This document shows positions 1-8,210 of a DNA stretch of 64,000 nt, one piece after another. The notes under the pieces were generated by a model that ran no database searches, was not told the DNA's origin, and was given only the letters and a program-made list of their open reading frames with translations. Positions within the stretch are counted from its first letter, which is position 1. Each line of letters starts with the position of its first letter. The stretch spans positions 1 to 64,000 of the forward strand of contig CALKXY010000008.1 of the NCBI GenBank assembly GCA_938003545.1, given 5' to 3'. The translations under genes and the position numbers were made by a program. This stretch comes from an uncultured Caulobacterales bacterium. Its GTDB lineage: Bacteria; Pseudomonadota; Alphaproteobacteria; Caulobacterales; Maricaulaceae.

Positions 1-480
1 CCGGTTCAAGATCAGGCAGTCAACACTCACCGCAAAAGGTCCGGCACACGTCTGGCTCTCACACCAAACCGCTCAACCCCACCGTCTCTCGGTACCAGAA
101 GGTGAGCTCCTACCTGTCCCGTGTCCGAAAGAACCTGTGTATTATGACACAGCTTTTGGGGCCGAGGATCATTCTCTTGGATTTTCTTATACTGCTCTGA
201 ATTTTTTAGATTTTTATTTTGGGAAAACACGGAAAGAAAATAAATTACACGCCCTCCCAAACTCACGATGGCACTTTGCAAAATACGGCTGAAGGCTATC
301 GTCTTGTGAACACGGACGCATCGCAATTGAATTTTACCCGACGCCTCCGGCCTCAACAGCAGGCCGCTTGATGCGAAAGGTCGTCAAAAGCCCTTGCGCA
401 GACGGTCTGTTACGCTATATCGCCCGCTCCATACGTAGCAGTTTACTGCAAACGCGAAAAAGCCTTGTAAATTGGTGTAA
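1..480. other. Non-coding stretch, no gene recognised
   Basis: I recognise no protein or RNA gene here. One open frame on the minus strand (27-356) has an unconvincing, Arg-rich composition and no family resemblance, so I do not call it. On the minus strand, positions 112-134 carry a motif that recurs at 38280-38302 (listed separately). A short hairpin, CTGTGT-ATTATG-ACACAG, lies just beside it at about 135-152. The stretch could be the 5' leader of a gene lying left of the window on the minus strand, but that cannot be tested here. Confidence 0.4.
112..134 (-). repeat. 23-nt motif, copy A (shared with 38280-38302)
   Basis: Read on the minus strand, this segment matches 38280-38302 (plus strand) at 22 of 23 positions; its core is TTTCGGACAYGGGACAGG. 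Both copies lie in long non-coding stretches about 38 kb apart and in opposite orientation. Both have short self-complementary sequence next to them. The function is unknown; a structured RNA leader or a regulatory site would fit. Confidence 0.6.
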
Positions 481-500
481 CCGAATGGGTTAAGGCGCAC
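481..500 (+). other. tRNA-Ser D-arm-like fragment
   Basis: These 20 bases differ at two positions from the D-arm region of the tRNA-Ser gene 116 bp downstream (597-616), both ending in TTAAGGCGCAC. No anticodon arm, variable arm or T arm follows, so this is at most a decayed tRNA-Ser remnant or a partial duplication. It is not a functional tRNA. Confidence 0.5.
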
Positions 501-529
501 CGCGCATGCCGCATAGCGGCGCAAACATA

Positions 530-549
530 CAGATAAGCGCGCTTATCTG
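530..549. repeat. 20-bp perfect palindrome
   Basis: CAGATAAGCGCGCTTATCTG is an uninterrupted perfect palindrome about 40 bp before the tRNA. It could be an operator for a dimeric protein or an RNA hairpin. A second stem, CCTCGG/CCGAGG (555-572), follows directly. Confidence 0.6.
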
Positions 550-554
550 AAACC

Positions 555-578
555 CCTCGGGTCAATCCGAGGTATAAT
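555..578 (+). promoter_or_regulatory. Hairpin plus -10 box before tRNA-Ser
   Basis: CCTCGG (555-560) and CCGAGG (567-572) can form a 6-bp stem with a 6-nt loop. TATAAT follows at 573-578, which would put a transcription start close to the tRNA 5' end at 587. No convincing -35 element is seen at the usual spacing, so the promoter call rests on the perfect -10 hexamer and its distance from the tRNA. Confidence 0.45.
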
Positions 579-586
579 GCTCCAGA

Positions 587-677
587 GGTGGGGTGGCCGA
601 GTGGTTTAAGGCGCACGCTTGGAAAGCGTGTTTAGGTTTGTAGCCTAACGTGGGTTCGAATCCCATCCCCACCTCCA
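587..677 (+). tRNA. tRNA-Ser (anticodon GGA)
   Basis: The 91-nt gene folds as a class II tRNA. The acceptor GGTGGGG (587-593) pairs fully with CCCCACC (667-673). The D arm starts TGGCCGAGTGG. The anticodon stem CACGC/GCGTG encloses TTGGAAA with anticodon GGA at 621-623. The long variable arm has a TTAGG/CCTAA stem, as expected for Ser, and the T loop is TTCGAAT. CCA is encoded at 675-677. The discriminator base reads T (674), whereas bacterial tRNA-Ser normally has G73. The gene reads UCC (and UCU by wobble) serine codons. Confidence 0.95.
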
Positions 678-991
678 GCGGGCTTTTTCTCATTTAATGA
701 CATCCACGGCATCGATTATACCACCCACATTCCGTCGGGCTCGTTTTGACTCACCCCTCTCTATTCGGTAACAAACGTCAACGTCGAGAGAGATTGATCG
801 TTGCGAAGGGACTGTAGGTCATAACGCGCTGCCTTAGGGTCATCAGACACCTGCAGGCTATAGCCTATAAAATAAGCTCAATTTTGTGCAAATAAATGCC
901 AAAAATGGGGTAATCACCTGATACCGCTCTGTCGATTTGACGTTTAAGCTGACGTATCGAAACGGGCATTTTAACCAAATTGGGGTATATC
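678..991. other. Intergenic region before the RTX cluster
   Basis: These 314 bp lie between tRNA-Ser and the first RTX gene. No ORF, RNA family or strong terminator was recognised. A GC-rich GCGGGC followed by five T residues sits just after the tRNA (678-687) but lacks an upstream complementary arm. The region presumably holds the RTX promoter; I could not identify it. Confidence 0.35.
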
Positions 992-3900
992 ATGGCATTA
1001 TTCAACACATCGACAACACACACAGGTACAGCCCTGTTTGATTTCTTTTTTGGGGATGGCGGTGGACCGAACCATGTGTTTGATGGCGGCGCAGGGAATG
1101 ATTTCATTCTTGGCGATTCCGTTGGAATTTTTACCGATTTGAATAATAACAATGCCGCGGCAGTCGTCACGAATATCTCAACGCTTGGTGCGGCTTTCGC
1201 AGCGGCCTTAAATATTGACATAGCGGCAGGTTGGACAACCGAGACCAATCCGTCGATTGATGATGATAGCATCCCACATACGACCGTTTATGCCTCGGGC
1301 GGCGACGGCACGAATAATAGCAATTATTATACTGTCACGGTGGGCGCGGGCGAAACCCTGACCCTTGATATTGATGGCGCATTTCCAAGCTTTGATTCTC
1401 AAGTGAGAGTGTTCACGAATGGATCTGCAACTGCTGTTAGTTTTGATGATGATGGACCTAATGTCGATCCTGGGTCTCTGGGCTTTGGCTCAAATGCCAA
1501 CATCCCACGCGACAGTTTTCTACAAGTCACGAATAATACAGGGGCGCCAATTGAGTACCTGATTGAGGTTCAAGCCCTAAGCTCAGCGACAATAGACCCT
1601 ACGGACCAATATCTGCTCAACGTATCTGTCACGAACCATGCCATTGGGTCCGCAACCCTCGTCGAGGGGAATGATACGCTGACAGGCGGCGCGGGTAATG
1701 ACATCCTGTTCGGCGTGGGCGGCAATGATACGTTCATCGGTACGGATGGCGACGGTAATGATTATATTGACGGCGGGGATGGGGTTGACCGTTTAAACTA
1801 TAGCTCTGTTACGACTGATCTCACCATTGATCTGGGTTTGACGACGGCCCAGAATACAGGCGGGGCAGGTACAGATACGCTCCTGAACATTGAACGCATT
1901 GACGGCGGTTCTGGAAATGACACGCTCACAGCGGCAGATACCGTAGGTGATTTACGCGGCCGCGGCGGTAATGACACGCTAACGGGCGGAGCAGGCAATG
2001 ACTTCCTTCAGGGCGGAGCGGGTCAAGATATTGTTTCAGGCGGAGCGGGAAATGATAATATTCGAATATCCTTCCAATCCAACTTAGTTGCGATGGAGTC
2101 TTATGATGGGGGCGCCGACACCGATCTCATATCTCTCTTTGGATTTTCTCCTTCGATTTTTGATTTCCGCATCGTCAATACTTTGGAAAATTTTGAAACT
2201 CTGTTTCTTGCTGCACAAGGCGGCGAGGACATAACGGTGCAAATGTCCCAATCGCAGTGGAATGCGAATGCGTTCACGACCATCACATCTGAAAATCGCT
2301 CGGCTATCGCCATCCTCGAATTTTTCGCGGATAGTACGGATCTGTTCAATCTCGGCAGCCTGACATTTGATGCGAATTGGGATCAAACACGCGATCAGGT
2401 CATTTTAAATGGGGCGGACGGACAGGGAAATAATCTTGTCGGAACGTCCGTTGCAGACACGTTGAATGGTGGGAATCTAACTGATTTCCTTAACGCTGGG
2501 AATGGTGCCGATATTGTCAATGCTGGGGCGGGCGATGATTTCATTTTCTTTAACCAAGCGTCACAACTGGTCGTGGGCGAAGAAGAAATCAATGGCGGCG
2601 AAGGCAGTGACAATCTTTTTCTTCAAGGGGACGACCAAGACTATGATTTCCGCGGCACGGAGTTCTCATCCATCGAACAGGTTCAGCTATCAGGCACCAA
2701 TATACTCGCGCAATTCTCAAGCGCTGACCTAGGTGCAGGCTTGGCGTCTACTCTACGTGTTCAAGGTACAACCACCGCAGATGAAATTCAGATCATTGAA
2801 TTTAACATGGCGGGGGACAATTTCCTTGATTTAGGCGGTCTAACCTTCATGGATTGGGAAGATACGGATGTGGTCCGTGTAACGGGGGATACGGGTGCCA
2901 ATAGTTTGGACGGATCATCACAACGCGATGAATTCAATGGCGGAACGGGTTCGGACCGATTTGAGATTAGTTTCGAAATTGGCGGATATGAGCAAGATAG
3001 CTTTGATGGTGGCGTAGATGCAGATTTAGATGAATTGATTGTTATTGGGAATTCAGCGGCATCGTCGACATTAGACTTAACGGGCATGACCCTAAACAAC
3101 GTCGATGGGATCCAACTATTTGCGGCGGGCAACGTGGCAGAGATTACCACAACCGCTATATTGACCGCGGCACAGGTCAATACAGGTTTATCGTCCACGT
3201 TGAACGTTATTGGTGACAGGGGGGCGATTGAGCAGTTCTCAACCCTCTCTATCAATATGGGGGACGAAGCCGCAATAGACCTCTCGGCTTGGACCTTTGA
3301 CTCACTTGATGGTCTCACAATTACAGGTGATGCGGATAATGAGAGCATTGTCGGCAGCACAATTGGCGACACGATCAACAGTGGCGACGGCGTTGATAAT
3401 ATCGACGCTGGCGCGGGTGCAGATATTATTAATGCAGGCAATGGGGATGATAATATCTTCATCAGCGACGCCGCAGATATTGTGGTCGGTGGAGAAGTAA
3501 TTGACGGGGGTCTCGGCACCGACAGCCTGCAACTCACATCAACAGGGACCTATGATCTACGTGGATCAGCTATTTCAAGTATTGAATCCTTACAATTGAA
3601 CGCGGTCGATTTGGTTGTTCAAATTTCTTCCAACGATATCGGTGATTCTGGTGCTTTTTCTAGTACAACTGAAATCCTTGGCATAGACGGCATGCCCACG
3701 GTGCAAACTATTGAAATCGACATGACAGGTGATAACTTTGTTGATCTCAGCGGCCTAACCTTTGCAAATTGGGGCGCGGAAGATGTCATCCAAATTACGG
3801 GCTCAGACATCTCCAGCGAAGTATTTGGATCATCAGAACGAGATATATTTGAAGGGAACGGTGGAGCTGACACCTTCAGAATATCTTTAGATGTCGGTGG

Positions 3901-5320
3901 CTACGAAACAGATGTCTTTAATGGCGGCACAGATAGTTTTGATGGATCGGCTGGTTCGGGGGATACACTATCTCTCGGATTCAATAGACTTACCTCACTG
4001 TCCGTTGGAACATTTGATGCACGGGCGATGACCCTCACAAGTATTGAAGCCATCTCTTTCGAGACTTTCGGTGTCAATGCCACTAATGATAATTTCAAAG
4101 AAACAGATATTACGTTGCAATTAAATGCTGGGCAAATTGGTAATGGTGGTATCGCGCTAAACGCTTTGATTGATGGCAACTTCGATAACTTTACGGGCAC
4201 TATTGATTTCAATGAAACCATTGAAATCACATTAGACCATGAAGGTGAACTCAACCTCTCTGATTGGCGGTTCCGAGACTGGAACGAAGGCTTGGGGACA
4301 GACCTTATTGTTATCAATGGCAATGACATTGAGGAAACGCTGACGGGGACGTCACAAAATGATGAAATCGACGGTAATGGCGGTGATGACACATTGCGCG
4401 GCGGTGCAGGCGAAGACGCGCTTGACGGCGGTGCAGGGAATGATCGTCTAGAGGGCGGCACTTTCTCTGATACGCTCTTTGGCGGGACAGGCTCTGACAT
4501 TCTTATCGGCGGATCAGGCAATGATGTCCTTGATGGGTGGACCGGTTTTGATACGGCGTTTTATACGGGCCTCAGCACTGGCGTAACCGTCGACCTTCAG
4601 GTCACGACGCAGCAAGACACAGGCGGCGGCGGGCTAGATACGCTCATCCGTATCGAAAATCTGATTGGTTCTGGCCAGAATGATACCCTCACAGGGAACT
4701 TCAACCGCAATCGTCTGGACGGCGGGAATGGGTCCGATACGCTTCGCGGCGAAGGCGGCAATGATACGCTAATCGGCGGCGCAGGCGGAGATAGCCTCTT
4801 CGGCGGCACAGGCGCAGATCGCCTCGTTGGCGGCGCGGGTACGGATACACTACGCGGAGATGGTCAACGTGATCGCCTTGAAGGCGGAGCGGATAATGAT
4901 TTCCTCTTCGGCGGCGATGATGTGGATCGCCTGCTCGGCGGGGATGGCAATGACTTCCTGACGGGCGGTCAAGGCACAGACTTCCTCTTTGGCGGTACGG
5001 GCAATGACACCTTCATCTTTAACTCGGTAAACGACTCTGGTGTTGGACCATTCCAACGCGATGAAATCCGTGACTGGGAAGATGGTGACTTGATCGATGT
5101 TGCCAATATTGATGCCGATACAGGCACATCCGGCGATCAGGCTTTCAATCTCATCTCAGGTAGTTTCACCGGCACAGCAGGCGAGATCATGGTTCAGTCC
5201 CTCGTCCGCTCTGGTGTTGATGTTCAACTTCTCAGCTTTGATGTAGACGGAGATGCCCAAACAGACATGCAAATCTGGGTCCTCGCAAGTGAATTAGATG
5301 CAGGCGATTTTATTCTTTAA
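992..5320 (+). CDS. Large RTX protein 1 (calcium-binding repeats)
   Basis: A 1442-residue, strongly acidic, Gly/Asp-rich protein without an N-terminal signal peptide, as expected for a type I secretion substrate. The order is: a short N-terminal block with a GGxGxD motif, a PPC-like beta domain at about residues 95-225 (YYTVTVGAGETLTLD, then DQYLLNVSV), many GGxGxDxLx nonapeptides, five copies of a ~125-160-residue beta module, a last RTX block, and a conserved C-terminal ~95 residues ending DFIL, like serralysin-type secretion regions. In-frame ATGs occur at 980 and 992. I chose 992 because a GGGG Shine-Dalgarno (982-985) precedes it and both paralogs begin in the same way (MPLF, MPLI). No enzyme domain was recognised, so adhesin, surface-layer or extracellular matrix roles are open. 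Confidence 0.9.
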   Translation: MALFNTSTTHTGTALFDFFFGDGGGPNHVFDGGAGNDFILGDSVGIFTDLNNNNAAAVVTNISTLGAAFAAALNIDIAAGWTTETNPSIDDDSIPHTTVYASGGDGTNNSNYYTVTVGAGETLTLDIDGAFPSFDSQVRVFTNGSATAVSFDDDGPNVDPGSLGFGSNANIPRDSFLQVTNNTGAPIEYLIEVQALSSATIDPTDQYLLNVSVTNHAIGSATLVEGNDTLTGGAGNDILFGVGGNDTFIGTDGDGNDYIDGGDGVDRLNYSSVTTDLTIDLGLTTAQNTGGAGTDTLLNIERIDGGSGNDTLTAADTVGDLRGRGGNDTLTGGAGNDFLQGGAGQDIVSGGAGNDNIRISFQSNLVAMESYDGGADTDLISLFGFSPSIFDFRIVNTLENFETLFLAAQGGEDITVQMSQSQWNANAFTTITSENRSAIAILEFFADSTDLFNLGSLTFDANWDQTRDQVILNGADGQGNNLVGTSVADTLNGGNLTDFLNAGNGADIVNAGAGDDFIFFNQASQLVVGEEEINGGEGSDNLFLQGDDQDYDFRGTEFSSIEQVQLSGTNILAQFSSADLGAGLASTLRVQGTTTADEIQIIEFNMAGDNFLDLGGLTFMDWEDTDVVRVTGDTGANSLDGSSQRDEFNGGTGSDRFEISFEIGGYEQDSFDGGVDADLDELIVIGNSAASSTLDLTGMTLNNVDGIQLFAAGNVAEITTTAILTAAQVNTGLSSTLNVIGDRGAIEQFSTLSINMGDEAAIDLSAWTFDSLDGLTITGDADNESIVGSTIGDTINSGDGVDNIDAGAGADIINAGNGDDNIFISDAADIVVGGEVIDGGLGTDSLQLTSTGTYDLRGSAISSIESLQLNAVDLVVQISSNDIGDSGAFSSTTEILGIDGMPTVQTIEIDMTGDNFVDLSGLTFANWGAEDVIQITGSDISSEVFGSSERDIFEGNGGADTFRISLDVGGYETDVFNGGTDSFDGSAGSGDTLSLGFNRLTSLSVGTFDARAMTLTSIEAISFETFGVNATNDNFKETDITLQLNAGQIGNGGIALNALIDGNFDNFTGTIDFNETIEITLDHEGELNLSDWRFRDWNEGLGTDLIVINGNDIEETLTGTSQNDEIDGNGGDDTLRGGAGEDALDGGAGNDRLEGGTFSDTLFGGTGSDILIGGSGNDVLDGWTGFDTAFYTGLSTGVTVDLQVTTQQDTGGGGLDTLIRIENLIGSGQNDTLTGNFNRNRLDGGNGSDTLRGEGGNDTLIGGAGGDSLFGGTGADRLVGGAGTDTLRGDGQRDRLEGGADNDFLFGGDDVDRLLGGDGNDFLTGGQGTDFLFGGTGNDTFIFNSVNDSGVGPFQRDEIRDWEDGDLIDVANIDADTGTSGDQAFNLISGSFTGTAGEIMVQSLVRSGVDVQLLSFDVDGDAQTDMQIWVLASELDAGDFIL

Positions 5321-5350
5321 AGCGCGAATAAATATTCCAAACCCCATTAA

Positions 5351-5379
5351 CCCTCGCAGTGATGCGAGGGTTTTTATTT
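5351..5379 (+). terminator. Intrinsic terminator after RTX 1
   Basis: A perfect 8-bp stem, CCCTCGCA/TGCGAGGG, with a GTGA tetraloop is followed by TTTTTATTT, 31 bp after the stop codon. This suggests that the RTX genes are separate transcription units. Confidence 0.85.
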
Positions 5380-5505
5380 GAGTGATAACACGCCTAATAT
5401 CAAGCTGAGGCGCTTCGCCACAATATAACCCCATTTGATATATTGCGTCCGACCACAACGCCACATACTGCAAGGTTGTAGTTATAAATTTACATGGGGG
5501 TAAGC

Positions 5506-8040
5506 ATGCCACTTTTTAATACCGAAACAACGCACACAGGCACAAACCTGGTTGATTTTTTCTTTGGTGAAGGCGGTGGGCCAGGCCATATTTTTGATGG
5601 TGGTGACGGTAGTGACTTCTTTATCGGCGACTCTGTCGGGATTTTCACAGACACGAATAATGATAATGCGGCCTTCACAGTCTTTGACTCAATATCTCTA
5701 ACAACAGCTTTTTCCGTAGCTATGGATATTGATCTCGTGGCGAATTGGACAACCCAAGTTAATCAGTCAGTCGAAGATGACAGTGTTCCCCATACAACCA
5801 TATATGCTTCGGGTGGAGAGTTCAGCAGTAGTAATTATTACAGTGTAACCGTCGGCGCAGGCGAAACACTTACGCTTGATGTTGATTTTGCTTCGACGAG
5901 TTTCGATTCCTTGATCAAACTCTTTGTGGCAGGTTCGGCAACACCTGTTGCCCAAAACGACAATAGCGTGAGCTTAGATCTTGGTTCTCTGTCTTCACAA
6001 GACAGCTTTCTGACACATACAAACTCTACAGGGGCGGCGGTAACCTACCTCATTGAAGTTGATGCCGTGAGCGGCGGACTAATTGATGCTGGAGACCAAT
6101 ATCTTTTAAATGTTTCAGTCAGCAACCATGCCATTGGAACAGAAATCATTAGTGGGGCGTCAGATAGCTTAACAGGTGGCGGTGGAGATGACATTTTATT
6201 TGGCGGCTTAGGAACTGACTTTTTCATAAGCGAAGAAAATGATGGCAATGACTTCATATATGGCGGTGCTGGTCAGGATATTTTCGAAGCCACTCAAAAC
6301 GACGGTGATGATTTCTTCGATGGCGGGGATGGATTCGATTCAGTCAGATATACAGATTTAACCACTAGCGTGACTGTCGATCTAAATATCACCACTGCGC
6401 AGGATACAGGCGGCGGTGGCATAGACACTTTCATCAACGTCGAGGGCGTTGTTGGTTCATCTGGAAATGATGTTTTAACGGCTGCAGATACCGCCGCAAG
6501 AGGGCAGTCTCTTCAAGGCTTCACAGGCGACGACGTTCTAAATGGCGGTGGAACAAACGACTCACTTGAAGGCGGAGAGGGTCGAGACTTCGTTTATGGT
6601 GGCGCCGGAAACGACAGACATGAGTGGGAACGCACGAGTGAGCTCGAAGCCCTAGAAATATATGACGGTGGCGATGGTGTCGACATAATGACATTTCGTA
6701 CAAATTTCGGCGTCCCTTCAACATATGATCTCCGCATTGTAACAACGGTCGCAAATTTCGAGATTATACAATTTACTGGGTCCTCAAGTGAACCGATTAT
6801 ACAAATGAACCAAACTCAGTGGGAAGCCAATGCATTTACATCTGCCGTGATGCGCGCATTCAATACTGAAACACCTGTTATTGAAATTTTTGCCGATAGC
6901 ACCAACGTATTAGACCTCAGTGACTTTACAGTAACCGTTGATTTTGGAACGGAAACTGAGATCAATTTTTCTGTAAATGGCGACGATCAAGACAATCAAT
7001 TTATTGGGTCGCGATTTGCCGATACATTTAACGGCGGCGCAGGCGATGATTTCTTAAATGGAGGAAATGGAAATGACACTCTAGATGGGGGAGCCGCCTC
7101 TGACCTTCTACGCGGGGGCGCGGGAGAAGATAATTTAGACGGTGGGGATGGGAATGATCGATTAGAAGGTGGAACTTTCTCGGACATTCTATTCGGCGGC
7201 ACAGGATCAGACATTCTGATTGGCGGCTCTGGCAATGATTCAATTGATGGATGGACGGGAATTGATACGGCGCTCTACACGGGCTTGAGCTCTGGTGTGA
7301 CGGTGGACCTTTCCAATACCGCCGCTCAGAATACAGGCGGCGGCGGAATCGATACACTTATACGCGTAGAAAACCTCGTAGGGTCCAGTCAAAATGATAC
7401 ACTCACAGGCAGCTCTGGCATTAACCGTCTTGATGGCGGAAATGGCGATGACGCTCTCTTCGGTCTAGAAGGTAACGACACGCTCCTTGGCGGAAATGGG
7501 TCAGATGTGATCAATGGGGACGCGGGCGCAGACCGCCTCATTGGCGGCTCTGGTAATGATGACTTATTCGGTGGCGCGGGTCGTGATCGTTTGGAAGGCG
7601 GAAATGACAATGACGACCTCTTTGGTGGGGACAATGTTGACCGGCTTCTTGGCGGTGCGGGGAACGACCTCTTAGTTGGCGGCAGGGGCACAGATTTTCT
7701 ATTCGGCGGCGCAGGTGCTGACCGGTTTGATTTCAACAATACCTCTGACTCTGGCGTTGGCCCCTTTAACCGTGATGAGATCAGAGACTTTAATTCAGCT
7801 GAAGGTGACCGAATTGATGTGTTCGGCATTGACGCCGATATAAATACAAGCGGCAATCAAGCGTTCAATGTCGTGTCAGACGAGTTTACGGGAACAGCGG
7901 GTGAAATCATGATCCAGTCCCTCGTTCGCTCTGGCGTCAATATTCAGCTCATCAGTTTTGATGTGGACGGCGACAGTAGAGCCGACATGCAAATCTGGGT
8001 CCTCGCGGATGAATTAGATGCAAGTGACTTTGTTCTTTAA
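5506..8040 (+). CDS. RTX protein 2 (paralog of RTX 1)
   Basis: 844 residues with the same plan as its neighbour: start MPLFNTETTHTG, PPC-like beta domain, RTX nonapeptides, one copy of the beta module (nt about 6640-7020), a second RTX block and a C-terminal secretion-type region ending DFVL. ATGs occur at 5494 and 5506; the GGGGG overlapping the first ATG is well placed as Shine-Dalgarno for 5506, as in RTX 1. The last ~297 bases are about 97% identical to the 3' end of RTX 3 (nine differences by eye), far closer than the rest of the genes, which suggests gene conversion. Calcium-dependent folding after secretion is known for the family; the specific function is unknown. Confidence 0.9.
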   Translation: MPLFNTETTHTGTNLVDFFFGEGGGPGHIFDGGDGSDFFIGDSVGIFTDTNNDNAAFTVFDSISLTTAFSVAMDIDLVANWTTQVNQSVEDDSVPHTTIYASGGEFSSSNYYSVTVGAGETLTLDVDFASTSFDSLIKLFVAGSATPVAQNDNSVSLDLGSLSSQDSFLTHTNSTGAAVTYLIEVDAVSGGLIDAGDQYLLNVSVSNHAIGTEIISGASDSLTGGGGDDILFGGLGTDFFISEENDGNDFIYGGAGQDIFEATQNDGDDFFDGGDGFDSVRYTDLTTSVTVDLNITTAQDTGGGGIDTFINVEGVVGSSGNDVLTAADTAARGQSLQGFTGDDVLNGGGTNDSLEGGEGRDFVYGGAGNDRHEWERTSELEALEIYDGGDGVDIMTFRTNFGVPSTYDLRIVTTVANFEIIQFTGSSSEPIIQMNQTQWEANAFTSAVMRAFNTETPVIEIFADSTNVLDLSDFTVTVDFGTETEINFSVNGDDQDNQFIGSRFADTFNGGAGDDFLNGGNGNDTLDGGAASDLLRGGAGEDNLDGGDGNDRLEGGTFSDILFGGTGSDILIGGSGNDSIDGWTGIDTALYTGLSSGVTVDLSNTAAQNTGGGGIDTLIRVENLVGSSQNDTLTGSSGINRLDGGNGDDALFGLEGNDTLLGGNGSDVINGDAGADRLIGGSGNDDLFGGAGRDRLEGGNDNDDLFGGDNVDRLLGGAGNDLLVGGRGTDFLFGGAGADRFDFNNTSDSGVGPFNRDEIRDFNSAEGDRIDVFGIDADINTSGNQAFNVVSDEFTGTAGEIMIQSLVRSGVNIQLISFDVDGDSRADMQIWVLADELDASDFVL

Positions 8041-8041
8041 C

Positions 8042-8086
8042 CTGCACAATAGAAGCAACAAAAATCTCGCCTCGTGCAGTTTTTTT
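8042..8086 (+). terminator. Probable terminator after RTX 2
   Basis: CTGCAC (8042-8047) can pair with GTGCAG (8074-8079), followed by seven T residues. The 26-nt loop is long, so this is weaker than the terminators after RTX 1 and RTX 3. Confidence 0.45.
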
Positions 8087-8210
8087 GTCTTTCAATGCGG
8101 TCTAATTGATAAGTAAATTTTTACTTCGCACTCGTCTTGAATCAGTTGTATTTCTATAGTTTGCGCCCTACTAAAATATTTAGTTAAAAATCACTCCCCA
8201 GAGATCTACT

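Noticed and set aside
27..356. 109-residue minus-strand frame at the window start
   Set aside because: No Shine-Dalgarno, odd Arg-rich composition and no similarity to known families; the region looks like leader or intergenic DNA.
2788..3537. Long antisense frames in the RTX genes (for example 2788-3537, 3901-4521, 9761-10348 on the minus strand)
   Set aside because: They are Pro/Ser-rich mirror frames of the GGxGxD codon pattern, with no family resemblance; they follow from codon bias.
4380..5000. Regular GGCGG-type repeats resembling a CRISPR or satellite array
   Set aside because: They encode in-frame RTX nonapeptides with variable third positions; there are no identical repeats with unique spacers.
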